Assembly (NCBI GenBank): GCA_000697665.1
Contig: KL197759.1
Span: 96,928-160,927, forward strand
Length of the DNA stretch: 64,000 nt
Source: Jaapia argillacea MUCL 33604
Lineage: Eukaryota > Basidiomycota > Agaricomycetes > Jaapiales > Jaapiaceae
Direction: 5' to 3'
Part shown: positions 36,130-47,338 of the stretch, one piece after another
Numbering within the stretch: the first letter of the stretch is position 1
Layout of the letters: every line of letters begins with the position of its first letter
The notes under the pieces: model-generated
Database searches by the model: none
What the model was told of the DNA's origin: nothing
Seen by the model: only the letters and a program-made list of their open reading frames with translations
Position numbers and translations under genes: made by a program

Positions 36130-37518
36130 ATGGCTGCTCAATCGACCAAACCCCTCATCCTGGTATGTATTTGTCTCTGGTTATCAGAGTGGTGTCAGCT
36201 GACCTTGACTTAGGTCACTGGTGCCTCCGGTTTCCTTGGCTCGTATGTCGTCTATGAAGCCCTAGAGGCAGGTTATCGCGTTCGAGGGTAAGCGACATCC
36301 CCCCTGCCGTCAGTCATCTACTCGGGCTAACGTGTGCTTTGTTACTTCAGAACTGCACGAACCAAGAAGGTCGACCTCGTGAAAAAAGGATATGCCAAAT
36401 ACAACGACCAATTCGAAGTCGCTGCTATCGACGATATCGTCAATAGTGACTTCACCGAGGCGCTCAAAGGTAAAGATATCTTTTCAATGCTGAATGCCTG
36501 AGCTAGTGATGCTGACTCGCGTATGCCCAGATGTTGAGGCTGTCATTCACGTCGCTTCTCCCCTTGCAGGCTCCGTCGATGCGGAGAAAATCCTCGACGT
36601 AAGTCCCTCTCATCTTTCACTGGGGGGATCGTGGTTCACAAATCGGTTATGTTCAGGGTGCAATCAACGGTGCTCTGAATGTCCTTCGCCAAGCCGAGAA
36701 GGTGGGCATCAAGAAATTCGTCGTTACAAGTAGCGTCGCAGCCATTACATCTCTTACGGATCCGCGACTTGCGAGCGATTACGAATACACCGAGAAGGGT
36801 TCGTCAAGTTAGACCATATCATGATATTCAATTCAAACTGATTTCTTTGCGCTAGATTGGAGTCCGGCTACGAAAGAGGATGCTCTTAAACCTGACGCTG
36901 GCGATATGATCATTTACGCCGCCTCAAAGGCACTTTCTGAGAAGGCAGTTTGGGATTTCGTCAAAGAGCATCCTCACGTTGACGTCACAACCAGTACGCC
37001 TGCTTCACCTTTCCCCACTGGGTTAAGCTGATTTCGTCAACCACATAGTTTTACCTCCGTTTATATTCGGTCCTTTCGCCCCTGGTTTCCTTATCCCAGA
37101 GAAGAACTTGTCGTCACTTAGCACTAACGGATACGTATATGCGCTGTTGAACGGTTCAATCCCGCCAAACATCGGAGTAGGCTCCGTCGACATCAGGGAT
37201 GCTGCTCGCCTGCACGTCGCCGCTCTTACACCCAAGGGACCCACCGGCTCCCAGGAACAAAAACGAGTACTGGTTCCGCGTCAGGTCATCGATTGGAAGA
37301 CTGTGGCCGAGTACGTTGCCGAGAAGAGACCTGAGCTGAAGGATAGGTTGCCGTCGACTAAGGACGTTGCCAACCTTTCGGGCTCGTTTGCTCAGGTGGA
37401 TAGTAGGAGGGCGAAGGAGTCGCTTGGGTACAAGTCGTTCATCCCGTGGCAAGAGACGATCCTTGCTGCGATTGAAGATTTGGTCAGACTGGAGAAGCAG
37501 TGGGCGAGCACAGAGTAG
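36130..37518 (+). CDS. NAD(P)-dependent reductase, cinnamoyl-CoA / dihydroflavonol reductase-like
   Basis: An extended short-chain dehydrogenase. MAAQSTKPLILVTGASGFLG contains the Rossmann glycine motif TGASGFLGS after splicing; GYRVRGTARTKKVD is the usual NADPH-binding stretch. Then DVEAVIHVASPLAG, KKFVVTSSVAAI and the catalytic IYAASKALSEKA (YxxxK) follow, with VTTILPPFIFGPF and SVDIRDAARLHVAAL further on, all typical of the family that includes Gre2 of yeast. Six short introns are removed. Length, about 340 residues, fits the family. It reduces an aldehyde or ketone; the natural substrate cannot be told from sequence. Probably cytosolic since no signal peptide is seen. Confidence 0.88.
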
Positions 37519-37883
37519 GGTTAAGAAGATCAGCACTGTGTTATTACCTTTTGTACTACTATGACAACTTGATGTACGATTCCTGATTTGCCTGAAGGAG
37601 GACATATCAATTGCCACATTTACTGACTGCCACTATTCGTGGTGCATATATGCACTCCATCTATCTCGATCCTACAAGAAAGGCAAACAGCTCGAAGAGA
37701 CGACATATAACAGTAGGAGGAACATATCATTTCCGATGACCTCTTTGCTGCAAGCAAGACGCGCGTAAAGTACGTTTCCAAGGGCGAAATCAAATCTAAG
37801 TACTGCACCATTGAGACAATAGGTCACACGGAGGAATGGAGAGCTCACAGAGGCTGTTTCGCAGAGAATCCGCCCAAGTATAC
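37519..37883. other. spacer between convergent genes
   Basis: 3' flanks of the dehydrogenase (plus) and the F-box protein (minus). Nothing else is seen. Confidence 0.45.
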
Positions 37884-39035
37884 CTAGACGGCGGTGTTGA
37901 ACAAGATGCGGACATCAGGTAAGACTCTCGCCATCCTTGCGAAGGAGTCCGACTTGATCGGTTGGCCCTCCGTCCGCACTTCCCTAAGTGTCGTATGGAC
38001 GGTCACAAAGGCCGACCCCAACCACATCACATCATGAACATTAAACTCGACAGTTCCAAGTATCTCCACTGGACACTTCGCTGCGCATATTAGAGTGACT
38101 TGTTCGCGATGACCGTGGAACTTTCTGAGATTTGGCAGGAGACCTATCCCTATCGGGATGAGGCCAGTGTGGCAATCACGGATGCGAAGAGACGTGATGC
38201 TGGGATGCTGGACCAGAAACGACTCGAAGGGCCTCGCGTGAAAAGCGAACCCTTGCAGGTCAAGCGTATCCAGATGGGGCCAGCAGATATCTCGGAGGAC
38301 ATCGTCAATGTTGGGTGTGGGACCACCTGGAATGACGAAATTGGCGAGCTCAAGAACACGGAGGTTCGGTGATGCGGTGAGGAGGGCGAATAAGCCCCTA
38401 GACGAAGGGATTTCTGAGTCTCTCCCCATCGCATGGATAAAGTGGAAGCTTTCCAAGTTGCTGATTTGAAAGAGCTGGATGAGGACGAACATCATGTAAG
38501 ACCGCCGTACTGCAACTTTGAGCTCAGTGTGAGGACGTACTTCAGAGGAGTACATTGAATTTCTTTCGTCTGTCTGAACCTCGACCCGTAGCCCGCGAAG
38601 GCGAGGACAATACTGTTTGAGAGCCTTCCATATCTCGTTTTTCAATAGAGGCCGGCGACCACCATTCCAGTGGAAGGTCTCTAAGCGCCGCATGAGCCTC
38701 ACCACGGAGCACAACATCCCTTCCGCCTCCGAAACTAACTGCACGGCTTCCAAAGTACTTCGGTTATCGAGATCATGATGGACATGAAGGGATACGACTC
38801 GATGGCCAAGGCTTGGGGAGGCTGCGAATTTTTGCCATAAAGTGGTGTGCAAAAGATTTGCATCGATGTGTCTGTAGATGAGGTGATCTGGGATGAGGAT
38901 TTTGCAGAAGCTTTTGCAGGTAAGAGCGAGAGAAAGGATATCGCGTAGTTTATCCAAGTAGTCGAGGATTTCCTCGAAGATCTCCAACGGTAACTCAAGG
39001 AACACGCAGCCCAGGACAAGTTCCGCAGACATCAT
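37884..39035 (-). CDS. F-box protein (Agaricomycete type)
   Basis: A single uninterrupted frame of 383 codons. After a short start (MMSAELVLGCVF; a second ATG follows directly) comes a classical F-box: LELPLEIFEEILDYLDKLRD then LSLALTCKSFCKILIP and DHLIYRHID. The rest shows leucine-rich spacing (RVVSLHVHHD, RLETFHWNG, LRVLELANF, LDTLDLQGF, ITSLRIRDC), as in the large F-box families of mushroom genomes. It would link a substrate to Skp1 in an SCF ubiquitin ligase; the substrate is unknown. It is not close to the three F-box-like paralogues at the left end. Confidence 0.8.
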   Translation of the reverse strand: MMSAELVLGCVFLELPLEIFEEILDYLDKLRDILSLALTCKSFCKILIPDHLIYRHIDANLLHTTLWQKFAASPSLGHRVVSLHVHHDLDNRSTLEAVQLVSEAEGMLCSVVRLMRRLETFHWNGGRRPLLKNEIWKALKQYCPRLRGLRVEVQTDERNSMYSSEVRPHTELKVAVRRSYMMFVLIQLFQISNLESFHFIHAMGRDSEIPSSRGLFALLTASPNLRVLELANFVIPGGPTPNIDDVLRDICWPHLDTLDLQGFAFHARPFESFLVQHPSITSLRIRDCHTGLIPIGIGLLPNLRKFHGHREQVTLICAAKCPVEILGTVEFNVHDVMWLGSAFVTVHTTLREVRTEGQPIKSDSFARMARVLPDVRILFNTAV

Positions 39036-39818
39036 GTCTCTTCAGTCAATAATCGGAGCTTCGAGTAAGTCAATCGAGGACGAATGGCTATGTAGCAACG
39101 GCAGAGAGAGCTCGAGAACAGAGGACGACGATGGGAGAGGGAATTCGATTTTAGGGAAGCGCCGTCGAGGAGACACATGTGGAACTTTCTTGAAAGCTAA
39201 TAATTCTGGTAGAGCCTGCTTCGAATTCGTTCGACAGTTGCAGTTGATCCAGATGTGTTCAGTACAATTCTTTACATCTCCGGATCCTGCGTCGAGCGCG
39301 ATCTTACAACAACTTACATGGATCCAGCCAAGCAACATTTTCAAGGATACCAGCGTGTGATCCGTCCTTCGGGCTATCGTGCAATAGACAAGGAGACCTA
39401 ACTTGAAAGCAGAGGCAACGAGGCCCATCAGAATACCTCTCGTCCCGATGGGAGTTACACTCAAACCCCAAGTCGGTGAACTGAACGCGCAAGACCCTGC
39501 GTCAGGACAAACAATCCAAGTGTAGAACAAGACAACAGCAGGCTCAGATTGACTGCTCGAGGACGCCGGTTCTTGAGATATGGTAAAACATTAATACGAC
39601 GAAAAGATCGAACAATTATGCGCACCGAGGCCCAGGGAGGATATATACAACGGAATTGTCCCATGGCTGCAGAGGGACAGGATTTTGCCAAAATAAAACG
39701 CCACCGGCGAAAGTCTTAGAATTGTAAGTGAGTTAAGGTAGATTAAGCCGAGTATAATCTGGTTTAGGCTCTGCCTAGGAAACTAGAAGCTCGAACTTGG
39801 TCTCGTAGAGCCGCCTCC
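39036..39818. other. intergenic; possible unrecognised minus-strand transcript
   Basis: On the minus strand a TATATA (39641-39647) precedes a region open for 162 codons (39042-39530) with one hydrophobic stretch (GILMGLVASAFKLGLLVYC). No good start codon, family or clear splice plan was found, so I do not call a gene. The sequence also holds the promoter of the F-box protein at 37884-39035. Confidence 0.3.
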
Positions 39819-41514
39819 TCAAACTCCATCCATATCCAACCTAGCCAATTCATCCAACAACCTCGCTCTTTCATTTAACAGCGCAAGAGTATGGGCACTG
39901 GGTGAATTGTGTCTGGTGATGATGGGCTTTCTTCGGGAGGTCGTACTGGTACTCGAGTGAGATTGAGCAGTGCTGTTGGGAAAGAAAGTTGAAGATGGAG
40001 AGGCGTCGGGATTTGGGGAAGTAGGGGTGGACGTAGGGCGTGCGGAAGGAGGGTAAGCGGAGGAACCAGAGGAACTCCGTCGCATAGATCCAGAGAATGA
40101 GTGCTGTGAAAGAAAGTGGTAAGGGAGGAAGATACGATCTCTATGAGTCACATTGGAGGAGAGAGGCAGAGTGACTAACTTTTGACGACTTCCTGGGGGT
40201 GCTCTCCACCCTCGACTTATCCTGTGACCGTTCCCGTGCTCGAAGACCAGCTTCGAAAGATTCCATCTCAGAGGCTTCGTCGACTGGGCTTATCCATCCA
40301 TCATAACGGACCGGGGGTGAGCGAGGTGTTGATGCCGGAGAGCGTGAAGTTTGAGTCGGATGCGATGCTGAAGGGGAGGACGTCACTGTGTCGTGAGGAC
40401 AGTCGCAATATGATACATCGCTCTCGTCACCACCACTTGAATCTTCCGATTCTGAAGGCGAATGATTGCGGCGTTGAGTATGGAGGGAGGGCGTACGTGA
40501 TAAGATGGCGGAGGGAGGGTCCAATTCGAGTTCGTGGATGCACCTTGGTTGACTTTGGGTAAGGCTCTGGGATGGTTTTGAGTTTGAACTCGGTTGAGGT
40601 CGACGTACACTCGAGGGAGCTGGTGTGCGGTATGAGGTTGATGGGGTTTGCAATGAGGTGGAGCGCACTTGGGACTGGGGGCGGGATGTGCTGGTTCGAG
40701 GAAATAGAGGTGAAGTTCGCGGACGGGAAGGACCTGGAGTGGCGTTCGGCTGGGCGTAAGCTAGAGGAGGGGCAAATCGGGAAGTCGGAGTTGGTGTTTG
40801 GGGGGGAGACACAGAAGGTGAGTGCGAGCGCGAAGATGCAGACGCATCTGACGGAATAGGTATAGCCCTCATAGAGGCAAACGATCCAGAGGGAGATGTA
40901 TCTGACCGGGGGGGTTTGTACGCCATGGAGAAGGTCGTGTGGACACTATTCATCGTGGAATGTGTCGATACGGACGCTGTCCTTTCCCTTTCCTTCGGTG
41001 AAGGCTTGGGAGGGTGGTCTTCATCTCCGAATTCTGTAGGTACGATAGACTCGGATGAATCCAGAATACCCATTTTCCGAGCTAGCCAACAGATCAGCCT
41101 CCCTACAAACACCACTTCGTCCTCTTCACCAGCTGCCAACCTCCTTGGATCAACCTCACCAAGTCCTACCTCCACTCCTTCCCCAAACCCTCTCAATTCT
41201 CCTTGCCCTCCATCCTCCTGCCTCTCCCTCTGCTCGATCATCTCAACCATCCCTCCAGGCCCTAGAACATCACTCCCCAGCACACCCAAAAAAACCTTCA
41301 TCATCTCCACCTTCGCCCCATTGGCACTACTTTCGCGGGTCTCGAGTGGGATAGGGAGACGGGTCTTGAGGAGGGACTCGAGGATTGCGAGGAGGAGGGA
41401 GGGGATGAGATCTGTGGGGTGAACCAGAGTGAATGGGAGGCAAAGGTTTGCGAGGAGGTTATTGAGGGTGGGAAGGAGGGGCGATGAGGAGTCTGAGAGA
41501 TACGATCCAGACAT
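39819..41514 (-). CDS. Ser/Pro-rich protein with folded N-terminal domain
   Basis: The start at 41514 (MSGSYLSDSSSPLLPTLNNL) leads to a conserved-looking helical domain: LLANLCLPFTLVHPTDLIPS, LLLAILESLLKTRLPIP, KVEMMKVFLGVLGSDVLGPG and VFVGRLICWLARKMGIL, about 165 residues. This resembles the uncharacterised fungal domain I remember as DUF5745, without certainty. A long Ser/Thr/Pro-rich region follows. An intron (about 40181-40103, GTTAGT...ACAG) joins RKSSK to HSFSGSMRRSSSGS; the end is LLNERARLLDELARLDMDGV, a short coiled-coil-like helix. The role is unknown. Open frames on the opposite strand over this region are shadows of its biased composition. Confidence 0.75.
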
Positions 41515-42869
41515 GGATTATTCAATGGTTCATTATTCAAGAATATCGAGAATGTTAGAGCTTGGAGTGAAGTTGAACATTCGGTGCCACCGTCAATGTG
41601 CCAAACACAGCCAAACAGCATCCCCTATAAAGCCATCAACTTTTTCTTCTTTTCTCCCACCAAGAGGGCTTGCCACGCTGGTCATCGATTTTTCTACCGT
41701 CGACACAGTGCCTTCCGACTCTCAGAGTTGGACCACCCTCGAGAGTGAATGGAAAGGCAGGCTTAGGAAGTGTCTTGATTAGAACGTTCGACGTCAGGGC
41801 ATGTCGATTTTTACCTGGTACATTCGTCGTCGCGACCTGTATTTGAATGATGTGAGTGTTCATTTTACATTGTATTCGATTTTTGTCAATTGTTCGAGTG
41901 TTGTTCAATGAGTGATGTTTATAAAGATTTAATGAGCCTGATTTGCCTCTAGACAAGGCATTGAAGTGACGAAAAATTGCAGTGCTGACCTTGCTCTTCA
42001 CGTTTTTCCTTCTTTTCTTTCCCATTGTATTTGCGCTCCGAACTCAAGATGACTGACTTTCTTCCCAGGGTTTCTGCACTCCCCGAGTCGAGCAGCGTTT
42101 CGTACCGTGGTGGGTAGGTGTTTCGCCACCTCCTCAGTTTCTTGACCGCTGCTTCTCGGTTGTTTTGTATACCTACGCCAATGAGATCCATTTCCATTCT
42201 ATCCCAGCTCTCCTTGCTGGCACTCCGTTTGATCTCAGAGGGTGCTTTAGATACTACTTCTCACCGCGATAACAAATTGGTCAGTGCTTGACTGCAAAAC
42301 ATGTACCCCGTTTCGACCACACTGTTTTCGCCGAGGACGGTGCATGCATTCCGGCGGCTCTCGCCGACTCCGGCGAGTGACCACCTTTCCTGTACGCTTG
42401 TTCTTCCGTCAATAGGCTGTAGTTCTCTGACTGACAGAGTGGAGACGCGATGGGCGCTCCACCTCCTCTTCTCCGTCATTCTGACTCACTCAGCCTTCAT
42501 CCATAGGGAGAACAAGGTGGTTTCCTAGCCAGATCGAGTTTGCGGGCTGGTGCATCCCATGATGTTGACACGTTTTCGAAATGCATTGTTCCCTCCAGCA
42601 CATCGCAAAATCCTCAGTCGGTCACCATTCTATTACGTTGCACTGAAGCAGATTATGACACTGAACAGCACCGCACTGCATGGGCTGCCATCGGGTGGCA
42701 ATGTCTCTTGGCGATCCTCATGTTCAAATCTACCCTTTCGTCCTTTGGCCTCCCTTTCTGCTTTGCTCGCTTCCCCTGTGGTACTCTTTGAAATCGCCAC
42801 AGGGTAACCGTTCCCCGGGGGCTGTGTTTTGATCGATAAGCAGCGGACGACGGATGTTCTCGTTCTTGG
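41515..42869. other. intergenic, no gene recognised
   Basis: About 1.35 kb with several open frames of 60-130 codons on both strands, none with a start context, family resemblance or splice structure that persuades me. Confidence 0.35.
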
Positions 42870-42877
42870 TATAAAAA
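42870..42877 (+). promoter_or_regulatory. TATA box of a small-protein gene
   Basis: TATAAAAA, 113 bases before the ATG at 42983. Confidence 0.45.
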
Positions 42878-42982
42878 CCGTATGTACACCCTGCACTGTC
42901 CATCATCACACACCCGCCCACCACCACTCGACCATTCGTTAACTCCCGCAGCTGGTAGAAACCACATCTCGTTATTGCAGCC

Positions 42983-43312
42983 ATGGGCTACATAAACTAC
43001 CAATCCGGCCGTCCAGCCCCATATCTCCAACCACAACCACAGCAGCCTTATAGTTACCCCGAAGGCTATTCACTACTCTACCAAACACCCCTTCCGAATG
43101 AGCCCTCTGAGGCTCAGCCGCCATCAGCTCCTCCGCCCCAACCCGTCGAGAATGCGAGACCCAGAAGCTGCTCGTCTCCTCGCCCACCCAGACGCGATAG
43201 ACCGAAACGCTCCCCCAGGGACAATCAAGGTTGTCAAAGGCCTGGGTGCAGCTTCGTCGGCCAGCATACACATGCTGACCAGAGCAACCTGTCTCGATTT
43301 TACAACAACTGA
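42983..43312 (+). CDS. hypothetical Pro-rich small protein
   Basis: The ATG at 42983 lies in a favourable context (GCAGCCATGG) downstream of a TATA box. It encodes MGYINYQSGRPAPYLQPQPQ and a further Pro/Gln/Arg-rich sequence to a stop at 43310-43312, 109 residues. No domain, signal peptide or membrane segment is seen. An alternative splice could extend it into 43313-43403. Low complexity and lack of relatives make the gene call weak; the promoter context is its best support. Confidence 0.4.
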   Translation: MGYINYQSGRPAPYLQPQPQQPYSYPEGYSLLYQTPLPNEPSEAQPPSAPPPQPVENARPRSCSSPRPPRRDRPKRSPRDNQGCQRPGCSFVGQHTHADQSNLSRFYNN

Positions 43313-43693
43313 GATCTTATCCACGCTTTTTGGGTGGCAGTATTGGGAGCTCGTTGAGAACTTGGAAGCATCGTCTTCAAGTGGGTGTGGCTATTATTTG
43401 TGAATACTGTCCCAGTTGTACCGAGTGGCGCGTCCTGTTTGTTTGTGGAAACCTTGTACTTACTTGGTATCGTTGTACTTCGGAAATCACGATCATATAA
43501 CAATCACGTCCATGTTGGTCGCGAGTTGGAGACGATCAACCATCCGTCGCCGTTGACTTTCTTGGCCCTTTCATGCTCATGGTCAACGTCCTTCCCAGCC
43601 AAAAGATATGTCATTGCAAATCCGTTCTACGCTTCGAGGACGACTCCCCTGCACTGCTACTCCTCTCATCAACATAATCACTTCACCCAGCCA
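43313..43693. other. spacer before the minus-strand hydrophobin
   Basis: Holds the 3' flanks of the small-protein gene and of the hydrophobin at 43694. Nothing else is seen. Confidence 0.4.
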
Positions 43694-44144
43694 TTAGAGT
43701 GTCACGGGAACGCAACCGATGGAAATGAGACCGCCTGCAAGAAGAATTCGTCAATAAAGGTCGAAACGAAGAGCTGAGGTGTTTGGCAAAATCTCTACCA
43801 TGGGAGTTGTCGGTGCAGCAAACAGGCGAGGCAGAGCTACAAGTGAAATAATTGGATATTTTCTCGCCTTGAAAGATTGAAGGGGCTTACCAAGACGAGC
43901 CAGAGCCAACGCCAATGACGGTGATAGGCGAGCAAGTCAATCCGACGAGGGTGGTGACGTCCTGGACAACGACGCCGATGCTCTTGAGAATACCGGCAGC
44001 GGCGGGGCTGCTAGCGGGCTCAACGGTGTCGCAGCACTGGATTGGACCAGTGGTGCATTGGCTGGCTGGGATGGGAGTAGTATCCCAAGCAGCAATGGCG
44101 ACAGCAAGGATGGAGAGGGTGGCGAAGGTGGCGAGTTTGAACAT
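43694..44144 (-). CDS. class I hydrophobin 1
   Basis: The signal peptide MFKLATFATLSILAVAIAAW starts at 44144. Two introns are removed (about 43888-43840 and 43801-43743), joining GSGSS to CSASPVCCTDNSHG and then GLISIGCVPVTL, stop at 43694-43696. The eight-cysteine hydrophobin pattern is complete: one C, then CC (CTTGPIQCC), C in LTCSP, C, CC, C. Cysteine spacing and the small size, about 100 residues, fit class I. Hydrophobins self-assemble at air-water interfaces and coat hyphae and fruiting bodies. The gene stands head to head with a close paralogue 1.6 kb away. Confidence 0.93.
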
Positions 44145-44212
44145 TGTTGATTACTTTGGGGTGCACAAATGGATGTCTGAGCAATGGAGCTTTGAGACGA
44201 GAATTGAAGGCC

Positions 44213-44219
44213 TTTATAG
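44213..44219 (-). promoter_or_regulatory. TATA box of hydrophobin 1
   Basis: TATAAAG on the minus strand, 69 bases upstream of the ATG at 44144. Confidence 0.6.
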
Positions 44220-45736
44220 GTTTCCGACCCGAGCAGAGAGGTACAGGTATGTCTTGATGACGGTGGATGAGTTCATTGATACTGATGCTTCACACGACGC
44301 GGCCAGGTATTGAGAACATGCCAGCACAGAAAATGATGGTAGAACTTGAACAAGGGTGCAGGGTAGAGTTGTCATGGAAGATAATAAGGCATTGCACGTC
44401 AAAAGTGGAGCTCTTGCGAAATACTTGGGCCTCTTCAACCAGCTGAACGCAACGTTTTGAGGAAGAGAAGGAGGACCATGAACTAGTTGAACAGCACTAA
44501 GAATATTGCGGAACGGAAACGAGGTATTGTTCAGCATCTTCAAGTTGTGCGTACATAGCATCGGTGGTACTATCAGAGAATGGCTTGGTCCGCTCGGTTA
44601 CGAAACTACTCAGCCCTTGATGAAGAGAGCTGATCCGGAATGGTAGACAACCTGAGAGAGCGTGGAGGCAAGTTTGACGAGAGTTCGGTCACCCGCCAGG
44701 ACGGAGGCCGCGAGCCAGTTCGGTCCAGATAACATATGTTTCTCGAGAAAGATGCGACTTGAAGAGGTGACTAGTAGAGGTGAGGGAGAGAGAGCGGCAA
44801 TTGCCGAGGTTGAGGTTGTGACAATCCTTCGCCTGAACAAGTTGAACTGCAAGTTCAAGTTGAAGCGCATATAACGGTCGAGTTTGTAAATCGCTTTCTC
44901 CCCTTAGTCTTGAATCTAAACTCTTCTACAATCCCCACACGGAGAAAGCTTGTCAGGCATCGGATTTCAACCTCCCTGCCTGTCAGGCCATATACGTGAA
45001 GTGTCGCAATGCGTTCATGGGTTCGTCAATCCTCACGGTATGTACCTGAACTTCCAGCAACGAATGTTGTAAGTCCTTTGTTTTATTTCTCACCCAGTGG
45101 AGTAATCGGCGGCATGCTGAAGGAATGATGTCGGTCTTGTTGGGTTTCCGTTAGGTCTTACGGCAAAGTGTGGTATCCTATGGACAGACACTGACCGGTT
45201 CCCTGCTTTGCGATTGATCTCACCGTTATCTTCATGAGGACTCATGACGTCGTTTCTTGCTCCGTCTTTGCTTTCCATCTGTCGATCGCCACGCAGCACT
45301 GGCGGATAGCTAATTTCTCGGCGGTACTGTGTTATCACATCTCACAGCGAATAGCGCCCATCCTACATCTGACTTGATGGCTTAGCTCTTAACCAATTCG
45401 GAGCTTCACTTTTGCCTTTTTCGAACAGTTCTCTACTGATTCGTGTCGTGAAATGCTCGTGCTCAGCCTTCCAGACGAACAACAGGATGTCGTAGTTCTC
45501 CGTATGTTCACACTCAGTGGAGTAGTTCGAGGTACAAACCTCTGGCGCCCACTATATCCTGGTTCGTGACGTCGAGGGCTTCCTCATGTCTTCGTCTCTC
45601 GGCGGAACAGATGTCAATTGGAATCAATTCGTTCCATGACCTCAAGAGTACCCCACAAAACACATAAAAGCCAACTCGAAACACCAGTTTCATCCACCAC
45701 TCATCATCCCGAGTAGTATCCCAATCTTCTATCACA
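44220..45736. other. shared upstream region of the two hydrophobins
   Basis: A 1.5 kb divergent promoter region. No gene is recognised. CATAAAAG at 45663-45670, about 70 bases before the plus-strand hydrophobin, is its likely TATA element. Confidence 0.45.
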
Positions 45737-46195
45737 ATGTTCTCCAAGCTCTCCATCATTCTCCCCGCCTTCTTGGCCATCCTTGCTGTCGCCACTCCTA
45801 CTCCCAACGAGCCTGCCAGCTCCTGCACCACCGGTCCTATCCAGTGCTGCAACACCGTTGAGAGTGCCAGCAGCCCTGCTGCTGCCAGTATCCTCAAGAG
45901 CATCGGCGTTGTCGTCCAGGATGTCAACGCCCTCGTTGGTTTGACTTGCTCTCCCATTGACATCGTCGGTGTTGGCTCTGGCTCTTCCTGGTATGTCACT
46001 TGATTTATAGCTGGTTGGGTGATCAGCTAACGTATCTACGCTCTGGTAGCTCCGCCTCCCCTGTTTGCTGCACTGACAACTCTCATGGTATGATTCACAC
46101 CAAGTTCTATTCTCTATGGTGGGCTGGTTAACCATGTTGACTGGATTTTTCCAGGAACACTCATCTCCATCGGATGCGTCCCTGTTACCCTCTAA
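45737..46195 (+). CDS. class I hydrophobin 2
   Basis: The signal peptide MFSKLSIILPAFLAILAVAT is followed by PTPNEPASSCTTGPIQCC, then a stretch nearly identical to hydrophobin 1 (ILKSIGVVVQDV, GLTCSPI). Introns at 45991-46049 and 46088-46154 (both GT-AG) join to CSASPVCCTDNSHG and TLISIGCVPVTL, stop at 46193-46195. All eight cysteines are in place. The intron positions equal those of hydrophobin 1, so the two arose by an inverted duplication. Expected to be secreted and to assemble on the hyphal surface. Confidence 0.93.
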
Positions 46196-47224
46196 GTCAG
46201 TCTTGTGGCGGCAAGGTGTTTTCGGAACGGTGGGGGTTTCATCTGGTGTGGTGCGGAGGAGTGCAATCGGGGAGCTGATGGGTACACAATATCAAGATAT
46301 GCATATGGTATAACAGATTCTGCGAGGAGGTTGTAGATTCAGTAGTCTCCGGTTCAAATTGTGGGAAGTGAAGAGTTTATTTTGTGAACAAATTCTGCCT
46401 CCAAGACTTTCAGCTAGCAAGGGCCTGGTGTTCGCGCATTGTCACATCACGTGACCCGTCGTAACGAAGAACGGCAGGTCACTCTGTGCCACGCGAACAA
46501 GAACGATCTGAACTTGAACTTGAGCTGCATCAGACGCTTTGAAACCTCCAGCTTAGATCTGTCACTGACTCACAGCGAAACCTCTATGGAGGATCTAGCT
46601 CCATGATCTCTCCGCCTTGACAAGTTCTTCCAGTATTAACCTCCTCATCATGATTGTTGCCACATCAGCTGCACGCTGGCGCCTTCTTCAAGATCCATTC
46701 TCAGATTTCTTCAGCCATTTATCGACCTTCCTGACTTTGGCTGCTGGGCCAAAGATCGATCTCAAGACAGCGTCCCTGTAAACTTTCGCTCAAGTCAAGC
46801 CACCACCTTCATATCGGTTTTGAAACCCTGACAAGAGCACTTTGACTCCTCAAAACCTTGTTTGTTTCAGCCCCGAGATAGAATCCGAAACAAGGCGCAT
46901 TGAGCGTCGTTCGTTCTCGCTCCATTCTGATGGCCAGTATCTGTGACTTGCCCATTCTATCATCTGGCAGCGGTTCTCGAGTCAGCGCCTCTCCATTTTC
47001 GCCGAGAAGAGATCTACGCTTCGCCTTCCCTTCGTCCATAGGACTCACTACAGCGAAGCCTCCCCATTCAAGTTCTTGTGCGGTCTCTTACTGGCTATGT
47101 TTTGATGGTACTGGACTATTAACTCTTCTTCGAAACGTGTCTTACCATCCACACGGAACGAGGTGTTACTTCTCGCCACCTAGCCCAGCTTCTGGTGGTC
47201 ACATGAGGGGCATAGCTCTGCATT
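46196..47224. other. intergenic, no gene recognised
   Basis: About 1 kb. A CACGTGA motif occurs near 46447; no gene, RNA or repeat is seen. Confidence 0.4.
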
Positions 47225-47231
47225 TATATAA
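47225..47231 (+). promoter_or_regulatory. TATA box of the H3-like gene
   Basis: TATATAA 108 bases upstream of the ATG at 47339. The canonical H3 gene has a comparable TTTATATGG element at a similar distance. Confidence 0.5.
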
Positions 47232-47338
47232 ACTCCCCATGAACATGTTTGCTACACTACCCCCTTGTTCTTGAACCACCAATCTCGTTTCGAAAGATCC
47301 CAGCACATCACATCACCTTCAAACCTAGATCTACCCGA

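Noticed and set aside
39042-39530. A 162-codon minus-strand frame as a gene
   Set aside because: It lacks a convincing ATG, family or splice plan; the upstream TATATA alone is not enough.
40182-41422. Plus-strand frames opposite the Ser/Pro-rich gene
   Set aside because: They mirror the codon bias of the minus-strand gene and have no features of their own.
41949-42197. An 82-codon Lys-rich minus-strand frame as a gene
   Set aside because: It is short, of biased composition, unsupported by promoter or homology.
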